Below are positions 24,263 to 33,422 of a stretch of DNA of 64,000 bases, piece by piece. The notes under the pieces are model-generated. The model searched no databases, was not told where the DNA came from, and was given only the letters and a program-made list of their open reading frames with translations. Numbering within the stretch: the stretch's first letter is position 1; every line of letters begins with the position of its first letter. Source of the stretch: Rhizobium sp. CFBP 8762 (lineage in GTDB: Bacteria; Pseudomonadota; Alphaproteobacteria; Rhizobiales; Rhizobiaceae); contig NZ_JACYUD010000006.1 in assembly GCF_014841565.1 (NCBI RefSeq), positions 1 to 64,000 on the forward strand, read 5' to 3'. A program made the translations under genes and the position numbers.

Positions 24263-25932
24263 GCTGCCTTTGCGGGACTTTCGCCATACAGTGCGTCTTT
24301 AAACGGTTGCGCACCGACGCGACGATAGGCGTCCAAAAATATCTCTGACGGTCCTTCGCGCAAGCCGAGATAGGTGTCCACTATTTTTTCGATGGCGTCG
24401 GTCACCTTGTCAGGCTCGAACCCGCGCCCGATGATCTCACCGATGGATGTATGCTCATCGCCGGAGCCGCCGAGCGTAATCTGGTAGAGTTCCTCGCCCT
24501 TCTTTTCCACGCCCAATAGACCGATATGGCCCACATGGTGGTGACCACAGGCATTGATGCAGCCAGAAATCTTGATTTTCAGCTCACCAATTTCCTGCTG
24601 GCGTTCCTGCGAGCCGAAACGACGGGAAATTTCCTGAGCAACCGGAATGGAACGTGCATTGGCAAGCGCGCAGTAGTCGAGCCCCGGACAGGCAATGATA
24701 TCGGTAATCAAGCCCGAATTTGCAGTGACCAGACCCACGGATGCGAGACCGCGATACACAGCTTCGAGATCGGCCAAGGCAACCTGTGGCAAAACCAGGT
24801 TTTGCTCATGCGTTACCCGAATTTCATCGAAGGCATATTCCTGTGCAATGTCCGCGACCAGATCCATCTGCGCATCACTGGCATCGCCGGGAATACCGCC
24901 GATTGGCTTGAGGGAAATCGTCACCATGCCATAGTCGGGATGTTTGTGCGGCTTCACGTTCTGGTTTACCCAGTTCGCAAACTCCGGATCGGCTTTTTTC
25001 CAGGCAGCCAGATTGGCCCAGCCTTCCCCGCGTAGCGGAAGCTCCGGTGGGGCGAAATAGGCTGTAATGGCCTGGATATCGGCCTCCGGCAGTTTCAGCT
25101 CGGTATGCTGCAACTCGGCAAATTCGACTTCAACCTGACGCGCCAATTCCTCTGCACCGGTTTCATGAACCAGAATCTTGATGCGCGCCTTGTACTTGTT
25201 ATCGCGCCGCCCATGCAGATTGTAAACGCGCATGATAGCCGTGGTGTAAGAGAGCAGGTCCTCCTCCGGCAGAAAGTCGCGAATTTTTTTCGCGATCATT
25301 GGAGTTCGCCCCTGCCCGCCGCCGACATAGACAGTAAAGCCGAGCCGCCCATTCTCGTCCTTCTTCAAATGCAGGCCGATATCGTGCACCTGAATGGCCG
25401 CGCGATCACGTTCCGCGCCGGTAACGGCTATCTTGAACTTGCGTGGAAGAAACGAAAACTCTGGATGGACGGACGACCATTGCCGCAAAATTTCGGCATA
25501 GGGACGAGGATCGGCAACTTCATCAGCCGCAACGCCTGCAAAATGGTCCGCCGTGACATTGCGAATGCAGTTGCCCGACGTCTGGATGGCGTGCATTTCC
25601 ACAGTTGCTAGATCGGCCAGAATATCCGGCGTATCCTTCAAACTGGGCCAGTTGTACTGAATGTTCTGCCGTGTGGTGAAGTGACCGTAGCCGCGATCAT
25701 AGGTGCGCGCCACATGGGCGAGCATGCGCATTTGCTTGCTGCTGAGCGTACCATAGGGAATGGCAACACGCAGCATATAGGCATGAAGCTGCAAATACAC
25801 GCCATTCATAAGACGCAGAGGCTTGAACGCATCCTCTTCCAACTCGCCAGCAAGACGCCGGCCGACCTGATCGCGAAACTGGGATACGCGCTCGGCAACA
25901 AAGGCGTGATCGAACTCATCGTAACGGTACAT
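24259..25932 (-). CDS. cysI: Ferredoxin-type sulfite reductase (siroheme, 4Fe-4S)
   Basis: 557 residues with duplicated ferrite-reductase domains. Siroheme/FeS ligands are present as CPGLDYCALA (C-x5-C) and SGCINACGHHHVG (C-x3-C). FTTRQNIQYNW and TSGNCIRNVT are the substrate/siroheme contact blocks. Nitrite and sulfite reductases share this fold; the cysG and DUF934 neighbours and the absence of nitrate genes favour sulfite to sulfide for cysteine synthesis. No flavoprotein subunit is encoded here, so ferredoxin or another small donor is likely. Confidence 0.88.
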   Translation of the reverse strand: MYRYDEFDHAFVAERVSQFRDQVGRRLAGELEEDAFKPLRLMNGVYLQLHAYMLRVAIPYGTLSSKQMRMLAHVARTYDRGYGHFTTRQNIQYNWPSLKDTPDILADLATVEMHAIQTSGNCIRNVTADHFAGVAADEVADPRPYAEILRQWSSVHPEFSFLPRKFKIAVTGAERDRAAIQVHDIGLHLKKDENGRLGFTVYVGGGQGRTPMIAKKIRDFLPEEDLLSYTTAIMRVYNLHGRRDNKYKARIKILVHETGAEELARQVEVEFAELQHTELKLPEADIQAITAYFAPPELPLRGEGWANLAAWKKADPEFANWVNQNVKPHKHPDYGMVTISLKPIGGIPGDASDAQMDLVADIAQEYAFDEIRVTHEQNLVLPQVALADLEAVYRGLASVGLVTANSGLITDIIACPGLDYCALANARSIPVAQEISRRFGSQERQQEIGELKIKISGCINACGHHHVGHIGLLGVEKKGEELYQITLGGSGDEHTSIGEIIGRGFEPDKVTDAIEKIVDTYLGLREGPSEIFLDAYRRVGAQPFKDALYGESPAKAA

Positions 25933-25941
25933 GGGTATTCC

Positions 25942-26256
25942 TTAAGCAGATAGGGGCTGCGCGCGCTTCACGTCATAATGGGGCGCATAATCAATCGTAG
26001 GTCCATCCGCCCGGATGCGCTCGCGCATTCGAAGAGGCCGCAGCACGCCATCGACATCTTCAACATCGATGACGTTAACGTCAACGACCTTATTGTCTTG
26101 AAAGGCGACCTTGCCGGTCGCTTCCAAAGCCGATACGGCTTCGGCGTGACGGGCAACGAACGCACTTTGCAAGGTTTCCGCCCAGTTGCCAGCCGCATCC
26201 AGCCACACAGCGATGCCGTCCGATAAGCGATTTGCTGTTAACACCTTGTCGGCCAT
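25942..26256 (-). CDS. DUF2849 family protein
   Basis: 104 residues: MADKVLTANRLSDGIAVWLD, then W.E....A....., ending with RPLRMRERIRADGPTIDYA. DUF2849 proteins occur between cysG and cysI in many alphaproteobacteria; the function is unknown. Stands one base after cysG and nine bases before cysI, so the operon order is cysG-DUF2849-cysI-DUF934. Confidence 0.88.
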   Translation of the reverse strand: MADKVLTANRLSDGIAVWLDAAGNWAETLQSAFVARHAEAVSALEATGKVAFQDNKVVDVNVIDVEDVDGVLRPLRMRERIRADGPTIDYAPHYDVKRAQPLSA

Positions 26257-26257
26257 A

Positions 26258-27685
26258 TCAAACCCTCACTAACGTTGCATCGGCTGGTTGGCGTTGGGCC
26301 AACGGGACGGACCGCTCGAAATTCGCACCCGCCACCGCGTCGCCGATAATCACCATCACCGGTCCGTTCAGATCGTCCCTGTGCTGCAGACCCGGCAGGT
26401 CCCGCAGCGTTCCATGCAGCAAATTTTTTTCAACGCGACTAGCATTTTCGACAACCGCCACCGTGGTTTCTGCCGGCAAACCGGCTTCCATAAGGCGGGC
26501 TGCAACGGAGGCTGCCACCGTCCGGCCCATATAGACGGCAATCGTTGCACCGGAGATGGCAAGTCTCGCCCAGTCCGGCAACACGTCCCCCGTCAGATCG
26601 TGACCCGTTGTGAAGATCAAGGATGAGGCAACGCCGCGCAATGTCAAAGGCAGTTCAAAATCGGCTGCCGCTGCAAATGCGGATGTGATGCCGGGGACAA
26701 TATCGTAACTGATACCCGCTTCACGAAGTGCCGCCATTTCCTCGGCTGCGCGGCCATACACCAAGGGATCGCCCGATTTCAGGCGCACAACCCGCTTACC
26801 CTCTAATGCAAGAGACACCAACAAATCGTTGATTTCGCTTTGTAGTTTGCTGTGACAGCCTTTGCGCTTCCCAACCGACAAACGTTCTGCATCGCGCCGT
26901 CCCATGTCCACAATGGCCATCGGCACCAGCGCATCATACACAATGGCATCGGCCTCCATCATCACGCGTTGCGCCCGCAGCGTCAGCAGGTCCTCAGCGC
27001 CGGGACCCGCCCCCACCAGCCAGACATGGCCCGGCACACGATCCATGGATTCCACGAGCGACTTGGCATTGTTCTTGGCAAGTGCCTCATTGCCAGAAGC
27101 GACCGCTTCCGCAACCGACCCGGAAAAGAACCGTCTCCAGAATATACGGCGCGCAACCCCCTTGGGAATCATGGCTTCGACCATGGGACGAAAGTGCACG
27201 GCCAGTTGCGCAAGCTTGCCCAGAGACGGAGACAGCATTTGGTCGACGCGCGCCCGAACCATCTGTCCAAGCACTGGACCGGCTCCCTCGGTGCAAATGG
27301 CAACGGCCAGAGGCGCTCTGTTGACCAGAGCTGGCGTGTAGAAATCGCAAACATCGGGCTGATCGACAGCATTAGCGGGAATCTTCAGTGCGCGGGCTGC
27401 TTCCACAATGGTGCGGTCCAGCGCTTCATCGCCAGTGGCAGCAAAAACGAGAGTCGCCCCCTGCAGCAAGCCTGGAGCAAACGCTTCATAGACAAACTCG
27501 ACGCCTTTGGCTGTCAGGAATGCCCGGTAATCGTCTTCCGGATCATCTGCATAGGCAACGAGCCGCGCCTGCGTGTTCAATAGCAACCGAACTTTCGCAT
27601 AGGCTTCGTCGCCATTGCCAAACACGACAACGCGCTTGTCCGCGACGCGGAAAAAAGCCGGAAATACCGAAAGCTGGTCTTGCAT
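26258..27685 (-). CDS. cysG: Siroheme synthase (uroporphyrinogen-III methyltransferase / precorrin-2 dehydrogenase / ferrochelatase)
   Basis: 475 residues from ATG 27685 (MQDQLSVFPAFF); an upstream in-frame ATG at 27721 adds 12 residues unlike the family. The N-terminal ~210 residues are the NAD-dependent precorrin-2 dehydrogenase/ferrochelatase part (VVVFGNGDEAYAKVRLLL). The rest is SUMT: VGAGPGAEDLLTLRA, then VVRLKSGDPLVYGRAAEE and TTGHDL. Makes the siroheme needed by the reductase encoded downstream. First gene of the sulfite-assimilation operon. Confidence 0.93.
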   Translation of the reverse strand: MQDQLSVFPAFFRVADKRVVVFGNGDEAYAKVRLLLNTQARLVAYADDPEDDYRAFLTAKGVEFVYEAFAPGLLQGATLVFAATGDEALDRTIVEAARALKIPANAVDQPDVCDFYTPALVNRAPLAVAICTEGAGPVLGQMVRARVDQMLSPSLGKLAQLAVHFRPMVEAMIPKGVARRIFWRRFFSGSVAEAVASGNEALAKNNAKSLVESMDRVPGHVWLVGAGPGAEDLLTLRAQRVMMEADAIVYDALVPMAIVDMGRRDAERLSVGKRKGCHSKLQSEINDLLVSLALEGKRVVRLKSGDPLVYGRAAEEMAALREAGISYDIVPGITSAFAAAADFELPLTLRGVASSLIFTTGHDLTGDVLPDWARLAISGATIAVYMGRTVAASVAARLMEAGLPAETTVAVVENASRVEKNLLHGTLRDLPGLQHRDDLNGPVMVIIGDAVAGANFERSVPLAQRQPADATLVRV

Positions 27686-27808
27686 GGTGATTCTTATGTC
27701 CAATACCAATTTGATGCGCACTATGCTCGCAAAGCGTGTCTGCGTGAAGAAACAGTATATCGAACGGACAGTGTCCTGCGTATAGTTTTCCTCTGCTCCA
27801 CCTACATT

Positions 27809-27837
27809 TTAGGAAATATGCCCATACGATTTCCGAA
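27809..27837 (-). promoter_or_regulatory. Inverted repeat upstream of cysG, candidate operator
   Basis: Arms TTCGGAAAT and ATTTCCTAA (minus strand) match at eight of nine positions around an 11-base spacer. It lies 124 bases upstream of the cysG start, between it and the divergent mazG. Dyads with an 11-base spacer are typical of LysR-type regulators, and CysB-like proteins control sulfur genes; the assignment is inference. Confidence 0.4.
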
Positions 27838-27919
27838 TGGAACCCACGGGTAAATTTCGCTAAAGCTTCTGTCACTTCCGGGGCATCTGGTCCCGCTCCT
27901 GTGACAGTCGAGGCATACC

Positions 27920-28753
27920 ATGCAACCATCCACCGACATTCAGCGCTTGCTCGAGATTATGGAGGCCCTGCGCCAACCCGTAACCGGTTGCCCCTGGGAT
28001 GTGGAACAGACGTTCGAGACCATTATTCCCTACACAATCGAGGAGGCCTATGAAGTCGCCGATGCGATTGAGCGGCGAGACATGGACGATCTGTGCGATG
28101 AGCTTGGTGATCTCTTGCTACAGGTGGTTTTCCATGCGCGGATAGCCGAGGAGGCTGGTGAATTTTCCTTTGGCGACGTCGTACAGGCTGTCACCGCCAA
28201 GATGATCCGACGCCATCCGCATGTGTTTGCGGTGTCAGATGCCCATACGCCTGAGGCGGTCAAGCTGCAATGGGATACCATCAAACAGCAGGAAAAGCAG
28301 GCCCGTGTGGAGCGTCGGCAAAAACGCGGGCTGCCGCTGGATGACAAGGCTGGTTATCTCGGTTCGGTTCAGCGTAGCTTCCCCGCCTTGGTAGAGGCCT
28401 TAAAACTACAGGAACGCGCCGCAAAGGTTGGCTTCGACTGGTCATCGTCGGAACCCATTCTCGCCAAAATCGAAGAAGAGATTGCCGAGTTGCGGGAAGC
28501 CCTTTTAGAAGGACAGAACGATAAGGTGAGGGATGAACTGGGTGATCTACTGTTTGCCGTTGTCAACATCGGTCGCCATGTTGATGCCGATCCTGAAACG
28601 GCGCTGCGCGGAACCAACGCCAAATTTCGTCGCCGCTTCTCCCACATCGAAACCAGTTTGGAAGAGGCCGGAGAAAAGCTGGAAGATGCAACTTTGCAGC
28701 GTATGGAGGCGCTGTGGCAAGCTGCCAAGAATATTGAGCGTCAGTTGATCTGA
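27920..28753 (+). CDS. mazG: Nucleoside triphosphate pyrophosphohydrolase
   Basis: 277 residues with two MazG domains: CPWDVEQTFETIIPYTIEEAYE followed by DELGDLLLQVVFHA (residues ~22-75), and a second EEEIAELREAL...DELGDLLFAVVN (~190-220). The paired ExxE and ExxD motifs bind Mg2+. Hydrolyses NTPs to NMP and pyrophosphate, cleaning the nucleotide pool. Divergent from cysG, convergent with hflX; the last codons lie in a perfect hairpin. Confidence 0.95.
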   Translation: MQPSTDIQRLLEIMEALRQPVTGCPWDVEQTFETIIPYTIEEAYEVADAIERRDMDDLCDELGDLLLQVVFHARIAEEAGEFSFGDVVQAVTAKMIRRHPHVFAVSDAHTPEAVKLQWDTIKQQEKQARVERRQKRGLPLDDKAGYLGSVQRSFPALVEALKLQERAAKVGFDWSSSEPILAKIEEEIAELREALLEGQNDKVRDELGDLLFAVVNIGRHVDADPETALRGTNAKFRRRFSHIETSLEEAGEKLEDATLQRMEALWQAAKNIERQLI

Positions 28754-28763
28754 CGCTCAATAT
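28731..28763. terminator. Convergent hairpin between mazG and hflX
   Basis: A perfect 14-bp stem (ATATTGAGCGTCAG with its complement) around the loop TTGAT. It starts inside the last mazG codons, and the hflX stop lies ten bases to its right. No long T-run is present on either side, so it may act as a shared weak terminator or protect both mRNA ends. Confidence 0.6.
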
Positions 28764-28772
28764 GTTTACGAC

Positions 28773-30194
28773 TTACCAAAGGTCGGCTTCAGCCTTCGGT
28801 CCGTTGCCCATTCGCCGATCCAGTTCACCTGCATCACTTTCGCTCAGGCGAACATCGAGGCTGATGGAGCCATCCTCTTCATCTTCACGCCCGTCCATAA
28901 TGGCGCGTTCATAGATCCATGGCAGCAATTGCATCTGTTCGGGCTGCAAGCGCACCGTCCGCTCCAGAAGAACGCCGGAAATCCGTGCGCCAATCTCATC
29001 CAGCAGTGCGTCAATGCCATCACCCGTGATTGCAGACACCGCTACGGTGTTGGCCGTGTTTGCCGCCTTCTGCGTAATCACCTCGCGCGCTTCCGGCTCC
29101 AGACGATCAATCTTGTTCCAGACCTCTATGATCCGCTCGGATCCTGATTTCTCGTCAATGCCGAGATCAGCCAGAATGCGGAGCACATCCGCCGATTGCG
29201 CCGCATTATCCGGGTCGGACAGGTCACGCACATGCAGGATAAGGTCTGCTTCCAGCACTTCTTCCAGTGTGGCGCGAAATGCAGCAACCAGATGTGTCGG
29301 AAGGTTCGAAATAAAACCAACCGTATCAGACAGAATGACCGTGCGGCCATGCGGCAGCTTCATCCGTCGCAAGGTCGGGTCGAGCGTGGCAAACAGCATA
29401 TCCTCTGCCAGCACGCCCGCCCCGGTAATCCTGTTGAACAGTGTCGACTTGCCCGCGTTTGTATAGCCAACGAGAGCCACAACCGGATGCGGAACCTTGC
29501 GACGTTTTGACCGGTGAAGCTGGCGTGTCTTGCGCACCTGCTCAAGCTCCCGCTCCAGACGGATGATCTTGTCTTGCAGCATCCGGCGGTCGGCTTCGAT
29601 CTGGGTTTCACCGGGACCGCCGAGAAAACCGGCGCCGCCGCGCTGTCGTTCCAAGTGGGTCCAACTGCGAACCAGTCGGCCCTTCTGGTAGTTCAGATGC
29701 GCCAGCTCAACCTGCAAGCTGCCTTCCTTGGTCGTTGCCCGACGACCGAAAATTTCCAGAATCAGGCCTGTCCGGTCAATGACCTTGGCGTTCCATTCCT
29801 TCTCCAGATTGCGCTGCTGAACTGGGGTCAGCGGGTGGTCGACGATCACCAGTCCGGCGTCCTGCTCGTCCAGCGTCGCTGCAATTTCTGCAATCTTGCC
29901 GATGCCCATTAACGTGCCGGGCTTGGGTTGACTGACGGGCACGATCAGCGCGCGGACCACATCGAGATCAATGGCCAGCGCCAGACCAACGGCCTCCTCT
30001 AGCCGACTTTCATCAGACCGGGTGGACGTACCCTGCCCCTCAGGTGCATTGCGACCTGCGGACTTTAATACGGGAATAATGACAACCGCCCGCATATCGT
30101 CGCGGGATTTTTCAATCTCGGGAACGATAGAGGCGGGCTTTGAATCTTTTTTTGTAATGGCTCGTGTCCTGATCGGTGGTGTTTCGGACGGCAA
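28773..30194 (-). CDS. hflX: GTPase HflX
   Basis: 473 residues. N-terminal HflX domain (LIVPVSQPKPGTLMGIGKI and VDHPLTPVQQRNLEKEWNAKVIDRTGLILEIF), a coiled linker ending in RKTRQLHR, then the G domain: GYTNAGKST (G1), DTVGFISNLP (G3) and WNKIDR (G4). Ribosome-splitting GTPase that rescues stalled ribosomes under stress. Lies directly downstream of hfq, the usual arrangement in proteobacteria. The first ~30 residues are not conserved, so a later start is possible. Confidence 0.94.
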   Translation of the reverse strand: MPSETPPIRTRAITKKDSKPASIVPEIEKSRDDMRAVVIIPVLKSAGRNAPEGQGTSTRSDESRLEEAVGLALAIDLDVVRALIVPVSQPKPGTLMGIGKIAEIAATLDEQDAGLVIVDHPLTPVQQRNLEKEWNAKVIDRTGLILEIFGRRATTKEGSLQVELAHLNYQKGRLVRSWTHLERQRGGAGFLGGPGETQIEADRRMLQDKIIRLERELEQVRKTRQLHRSKRRKVPHPVVALVGYTNAGKSTLFNRITGAGVLAEDMLFATLDPTLRRMKLPHGRTVILSDTVGFISNLPTHLVAAFRATLEEVLEADLILHVRDLSDPDNAAQSADVLRILADLGIDEKSGSERIIEVWNKIDRLEPEAREVITQKAANTANTVAVSAITGDGIDALLDEIGARISGVLLERTVRLQPEQMQLLPWIYERAIMDGREDEEDGSISLDVRLSESDAGELDRRMGNGPKAEADLW

Positions 30195-30255
30195 ATCGTG
30201 TGCGCCGTACCGTCAAGATAGGAAAGGCTTCGTTCGTTTAAAAGGTCTCTCTCGC

Positions 30256-30495
30256 TCAGGCAGCGTCTTCCTGCTCAAACATCTGGATCGGCTGGCCCGG
30301 CATGATGGTTGATATGGCATGTTTATACACAAGCTGCGCATGTCCATCACGCCGCAACAAGACGCAGAAATTATCAAAAGACGTGACAACGCCTGTCAAT
30401 TTGACGCCGTTGATCAAGAAAATCGTCAGGGAGATTTTTTGTTTGCGGACCGTATTGAGAAAGAGATCCTGAAGGTTTTGAGAACGTTCCGCCAT
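30256..30495 (-). CDS. hfq: RNA chaperone Hfq
   Basis: 79 residues, the short alphaproteobacterial form: Sm1 motif with [23 protein letters not shown] and Sm2 with VYKHAISTI. It ends MFEQEDAA without the long disordered tail of enterobacterial Hfq. Hexameric; pairs small RNAs with mRNAs and in rhizobia influences nitrogen and sulfur metabolism. Upstream of hflX on the same strand. Confidence 0.96.
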   Translation of the reverse strand: MAERSQNLQDLFLNTVRKQKISLTIFLINGVKLTGVVTSFDNFCVLLRRDGHAQLVYKHAISTIMPGQPIQMFEQEDAA

Positions 30496-30678
30496 AGCGC
30501 CGCTTCTTTCTTATTGGCCAGCCTCCATTGGGCTGGTTGATTATATTGAGTGTATTCATTCGATGAGAGGGGGAGTTTTGCCCCCCAACGCTTTTTGGTA
30601 TCAAATCAACAGCCTGTACGCAATCAGCAAACCACACCCGCTAAAAGCAATTGTTAGACGGTAAAACCGCTGAATCTG

Positions 30679-32055
30679 CTAAAAATACTGGATACTCACG
30701 CGGAACATTTGCTCAACAAACCGCACAGCATCTGCTGTCGCAAACAGCACTACCCGGTCGCCCGCCTTGATCTTGGTGTCACCGTTCGGGCGGACAACAG
30801 TTTTGTCCCGATACACCGCACCAATGCGGATACCGGGCGGCAAATTCAACTCACGGAATGATTTGCCGACGAGCGGCGACGTCTCAAGCGCTTCGGCCTC
30901 GATCACTTCGGCTGAGCCGCGCTGCACGGCATAAACAGCGCGAATGCGTCCTTTACGCACATGCTGGAGGATTCGGGAAATCGTGACGGCACGGGGATTG
31001 ATATGGGCATCAATGCCGATCGTCCGGGTAAAGTCCTGATAGGCAGGATCGTTGATCAACACCAGATTGGCCGCGCAGCCGAGCTTTTTGGCCATGACGC
31101 TGCCTAAAATATTGATCTGATCGTTGTTGGTCAGCGAAACGAACAGGTCTGCATTCTGAACGTCCGCCTGGCTCAGAATTTTCTGGTCGAGCGCCGAGCC
31201 ATGCAAGACGACCGCATTGCGCAGTTTGTCCGCAATGGCGACAGCGCGCTCGCGGTCGTGTTCAATGATCTTGATGGAGGTTTTCGGTTGGTGCTCTTCG
31301 ATCGTGCGCGCAACGAAGTAGCCGATATTGCCGCCACCCGCGATGATGATGCGGCGGGCTTCCTGCTCTTCGTGGCCAAACAAGCCGAGTGTGCGGCGAA
31401 TATGGCTCTTCTCACAAATCACGTAGGCAAGATCGCCGGTTAAAAGCTGGTCTGCCGAGTGCGCCACGGACAAAACACCTTTGCGAACGATCCCGGTAAC
31501 GGTGGCCCGCAAATCCGGGAACAACTCGCTCAACTGGTGCAACGGCGTATCGACCACCGGGCAATCTTCCATGCACTCAATCGCCACCATCGCGATGTTG
31601 TCATCCGCAAATCGCACCACATCCGTCGCACCTGGAAACGAGATGCGGCGCAACACCATCCGCCCCACTTCCACCTCGGGCGAAATCGTTACGTCGATGG
31701 CCATGTTTTCGCGCGAAAACAGGTCGGCATAATGAGGGGCGAGATAGCTTTGTGCGCGAATGCGGGCAATCTTAGTGGGCACATTGAACAGCGAATGCGC
31801 GACCTGACACGCCACCATATTGATTTCATCATGGAGGGTCACGGCAATGATCATATCAGCCTGATCGGCGCCGGCCTTGGCCAGAACATCCGGGTGCGCT
31901 CCGTGGCCGACCAGCCCCTTTACATCCAGTGTCTCGGTAATATTGGCGACGAGCGTGGCGGACGTATCAATGACGGAGACGTCATTATCCTCCTGCGATA
32001 ACCGTTCGGCAATACCGTAACCGACCTGACCGGCACCGCAAATGATGACCTTCAT
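30679..32055 (-). CDS. trkA: Trk system potassium uptake regulatory protein
   Basis: 458 residues with two RCK_N-RCK_C units: dinucleotide motifs GAGQVGYGIA (residues 6-15) and GGGNIGYFVA (~240), each followed by an acidic residue at the end of the second strand (VIDT, IIEHD). Cytoplasmic NAD(H)-binding regulator of the TrkH/TrkG channel, which is not encoded here. The ntrY-ntrX-trkA order is a Hyphomicrobiales signature; it lies two bases after ntrX. Confidence 0.95.
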   Translation of the reverse strand: MKVIICGAGQVGYGIAERLSQEDNDVSVIDTSATLVANITETLDVKGLVGHGAHPDVLAKAGADQADMIIAVTLHDEINMVACQVAHSLFNVPTKIARIRAQSYLAPHYADLFSRENMAIDVTISPEVEVGRMVLRRISFPGATDVVRFADDNIAMVAIECMEDCPVVDTPLHQLSELFPDLRATVTGIVRKGVLSVAHSADQLLTGDLAYVICEKSHIRRTLGLFGHEEQEARRIIIAGGGNIGYFVARTIEEHQPKTSIKIIEHDRERAVAIADKLRNAVVLHGSALDQKILSQADVQNADLFVSLTNNDQINILGSVMAKKLGCAANLVLINDPAYQDFTRTIGIDAHINPRAVTISRILQHVRKGRIRAVYAVQRGSAEVIEAEALETSPLVGKSFRELNLPPGIRIGAVYRDKTVVRPNGDTKIKAGDRVVLFATADAVRFVEQMFRVSIQYF

Positions 32056-32057
32056 AA

Positions 32058-33422
32058 TCAGACGCCAAGCGATTTCAGCTTGCGGTGCAGCGCGGAGCGC
32101 TCCATGCCAACAAATTCGGCCGTGCGGGAGATGTTGCCACCGAACCGGTTGATCTGTGCAATCAGGTAATCACGTTCAAACCGCTCGCGCGCTTCGCGCA
32201 GTGGCAGCGTCATGATGTGATGATCGCCCTGCGTTGATATCTTAGGCAAGGTATCACCCACCTCTGTGGGCAGCATATCGGCACTGATCGGGGAGTCCGG
32301 TCCATCGCTGCGCGCCAGAATCATCAGTCGCTCGATATTGTTGCGCAGCTGGCGGATATTGCCCGGCCAATCGTGCGCTTGCAGAACGGCCAACGCATCC
32401 TCACCAATCTTGCGGCTCTTGATGCCCGCCTGCTCGCTGATTTGCCGCATGAACATGTCGACCAGAAACGGGATATCCTCCCGCCGTTCGGCGAGTGCTG
32501 GCACCCGCACGGGGATAACGGCCAGACGGTGGTAGAGGTCTTCGCGGAAAACGCCTTCCGCAATCTGGCTTTCCAGATTGTAGGCCGTGGACGAGATGAT
32601 GCGCACGTCCACCTTCACCCGCTTGGTGCCGCCGACCCGCTCAAACTGCTGATCGATCAGCACGCGCAGGATTTTGCTTTGCGTCTCACGCGGCATTTCA
32701 CCAACTTCGTCCAAATACAAAATGCCGCCATGTGCCTCTTCCAGGGCGCCGGTCTTGCGCGGTTGTCCGGGCGTCCCCTCTGTGCCGAACAGCGCAATCT
32801 CCATGCGATCCGGCGTGATGGCGGCTGCGTTCAAGGCTACGAACGGCCCGTTGGCCCGGCTGGAGCGTTTGTGGATCATGCGCGCTACCAGCTCCTTGCC
32901 GGAACCGGACGGACCCTGAATCATGATGCGGCTGTTGGTTGGCGCAACCTTCTCAATCGTCTGCCGCAACTGCGACACTGCCACAGACGAGCCGATCAAC
33001 TCGACAGGGTCACCGGACCGTTTTTTGAGCTCCGTGACTTCCCGTTTCAGCTTGGAGTTTTCCAGGGCGCGCTCGGCAATCAAAATCAAACGGTCGGCCT
33101 TAAATGGCTTCTCGATGAAGTCATAGGCGCCCCGGCGAATGGCAGAGACAGCGGTTTCAATATTGCCGTGGCCAGAAATCATCACAACGGGCAGGTCCGG
33201 ATAGCGGTTCTTAATCTCATCCAGAAGGGCCAGTCCATCCAGCCTGCTTCCCTGCATCCAGATATCCAGAAACACGAGCCTCGGCACCCGGTCGCTGATG
33301 GCCTGAAGGGCGCTATCGCTATCGAAGGCCGTGCGCGTCTCATGCCCCTCATCGGACAAGATGCCGGATACGATTTCGCGGATGTCTTCCTCATCGTCAA
33401 CGACCAGAATATCAGACGCCAT
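32058..33422 (-). CDS. ntrX: Nitrogen-regulation response regulator NtrX
   Basis: 454 residues: receiver domain (VDDEEDIREIV, phospho-Asp in VFLDIWMQG), AAA+ domain (Walker A GPSGSGKE, Walker B GILYLDEVGEM) and a Fis-type HTH (GMERSALHRKLKSLGV). Where sigma-54 activators have GAFTGA, this protein reads GTEGTPGQPRKTGA, so it probably does not act through sigma-54 in the usual way. Overlaps ntrY by 11 bases. Partner of NtrY in nitrogen, redox and cell-envelope control. Confidence 0.94.
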   Translation of the reverse strand: MASDILVVDDEEDIREIVSGILSDEGHETRTAFDSDSALQAISDRVPRLVFLDIWMQGSRLDGLALLDEIKNRYPDLPVVMISGHGNIETAVSAIRRGAYDFIEKPFKADRLILIAERALENSKLKREVTELKKRSGDPVELIGSSVAVSQLRQTIEKVAPTNSRIMIQGPSGSGKELVARMIHKRSSRANGPFVALNAAAITPDRMEIALFGTEGTPGQPRKTGALEEAHGGILYLDEVGEMPRETQSKILRVLIDQQFERVGGTKRVKVDVRIISSTAYNLESQIAEGVFREDLYHRLAVIPVRVPALAERREDIPFLVDMFMRQISEQAGIKSRKIGEDALAVLQAHDWPGNIRQLRNNIERLMILARSDGPDSPISADMLPTEVGDTLPKISTQGDHHIMTLPLREARERFERDYLIAQINRFGGNISRTAEFVGMERSALHRKLKSLGV

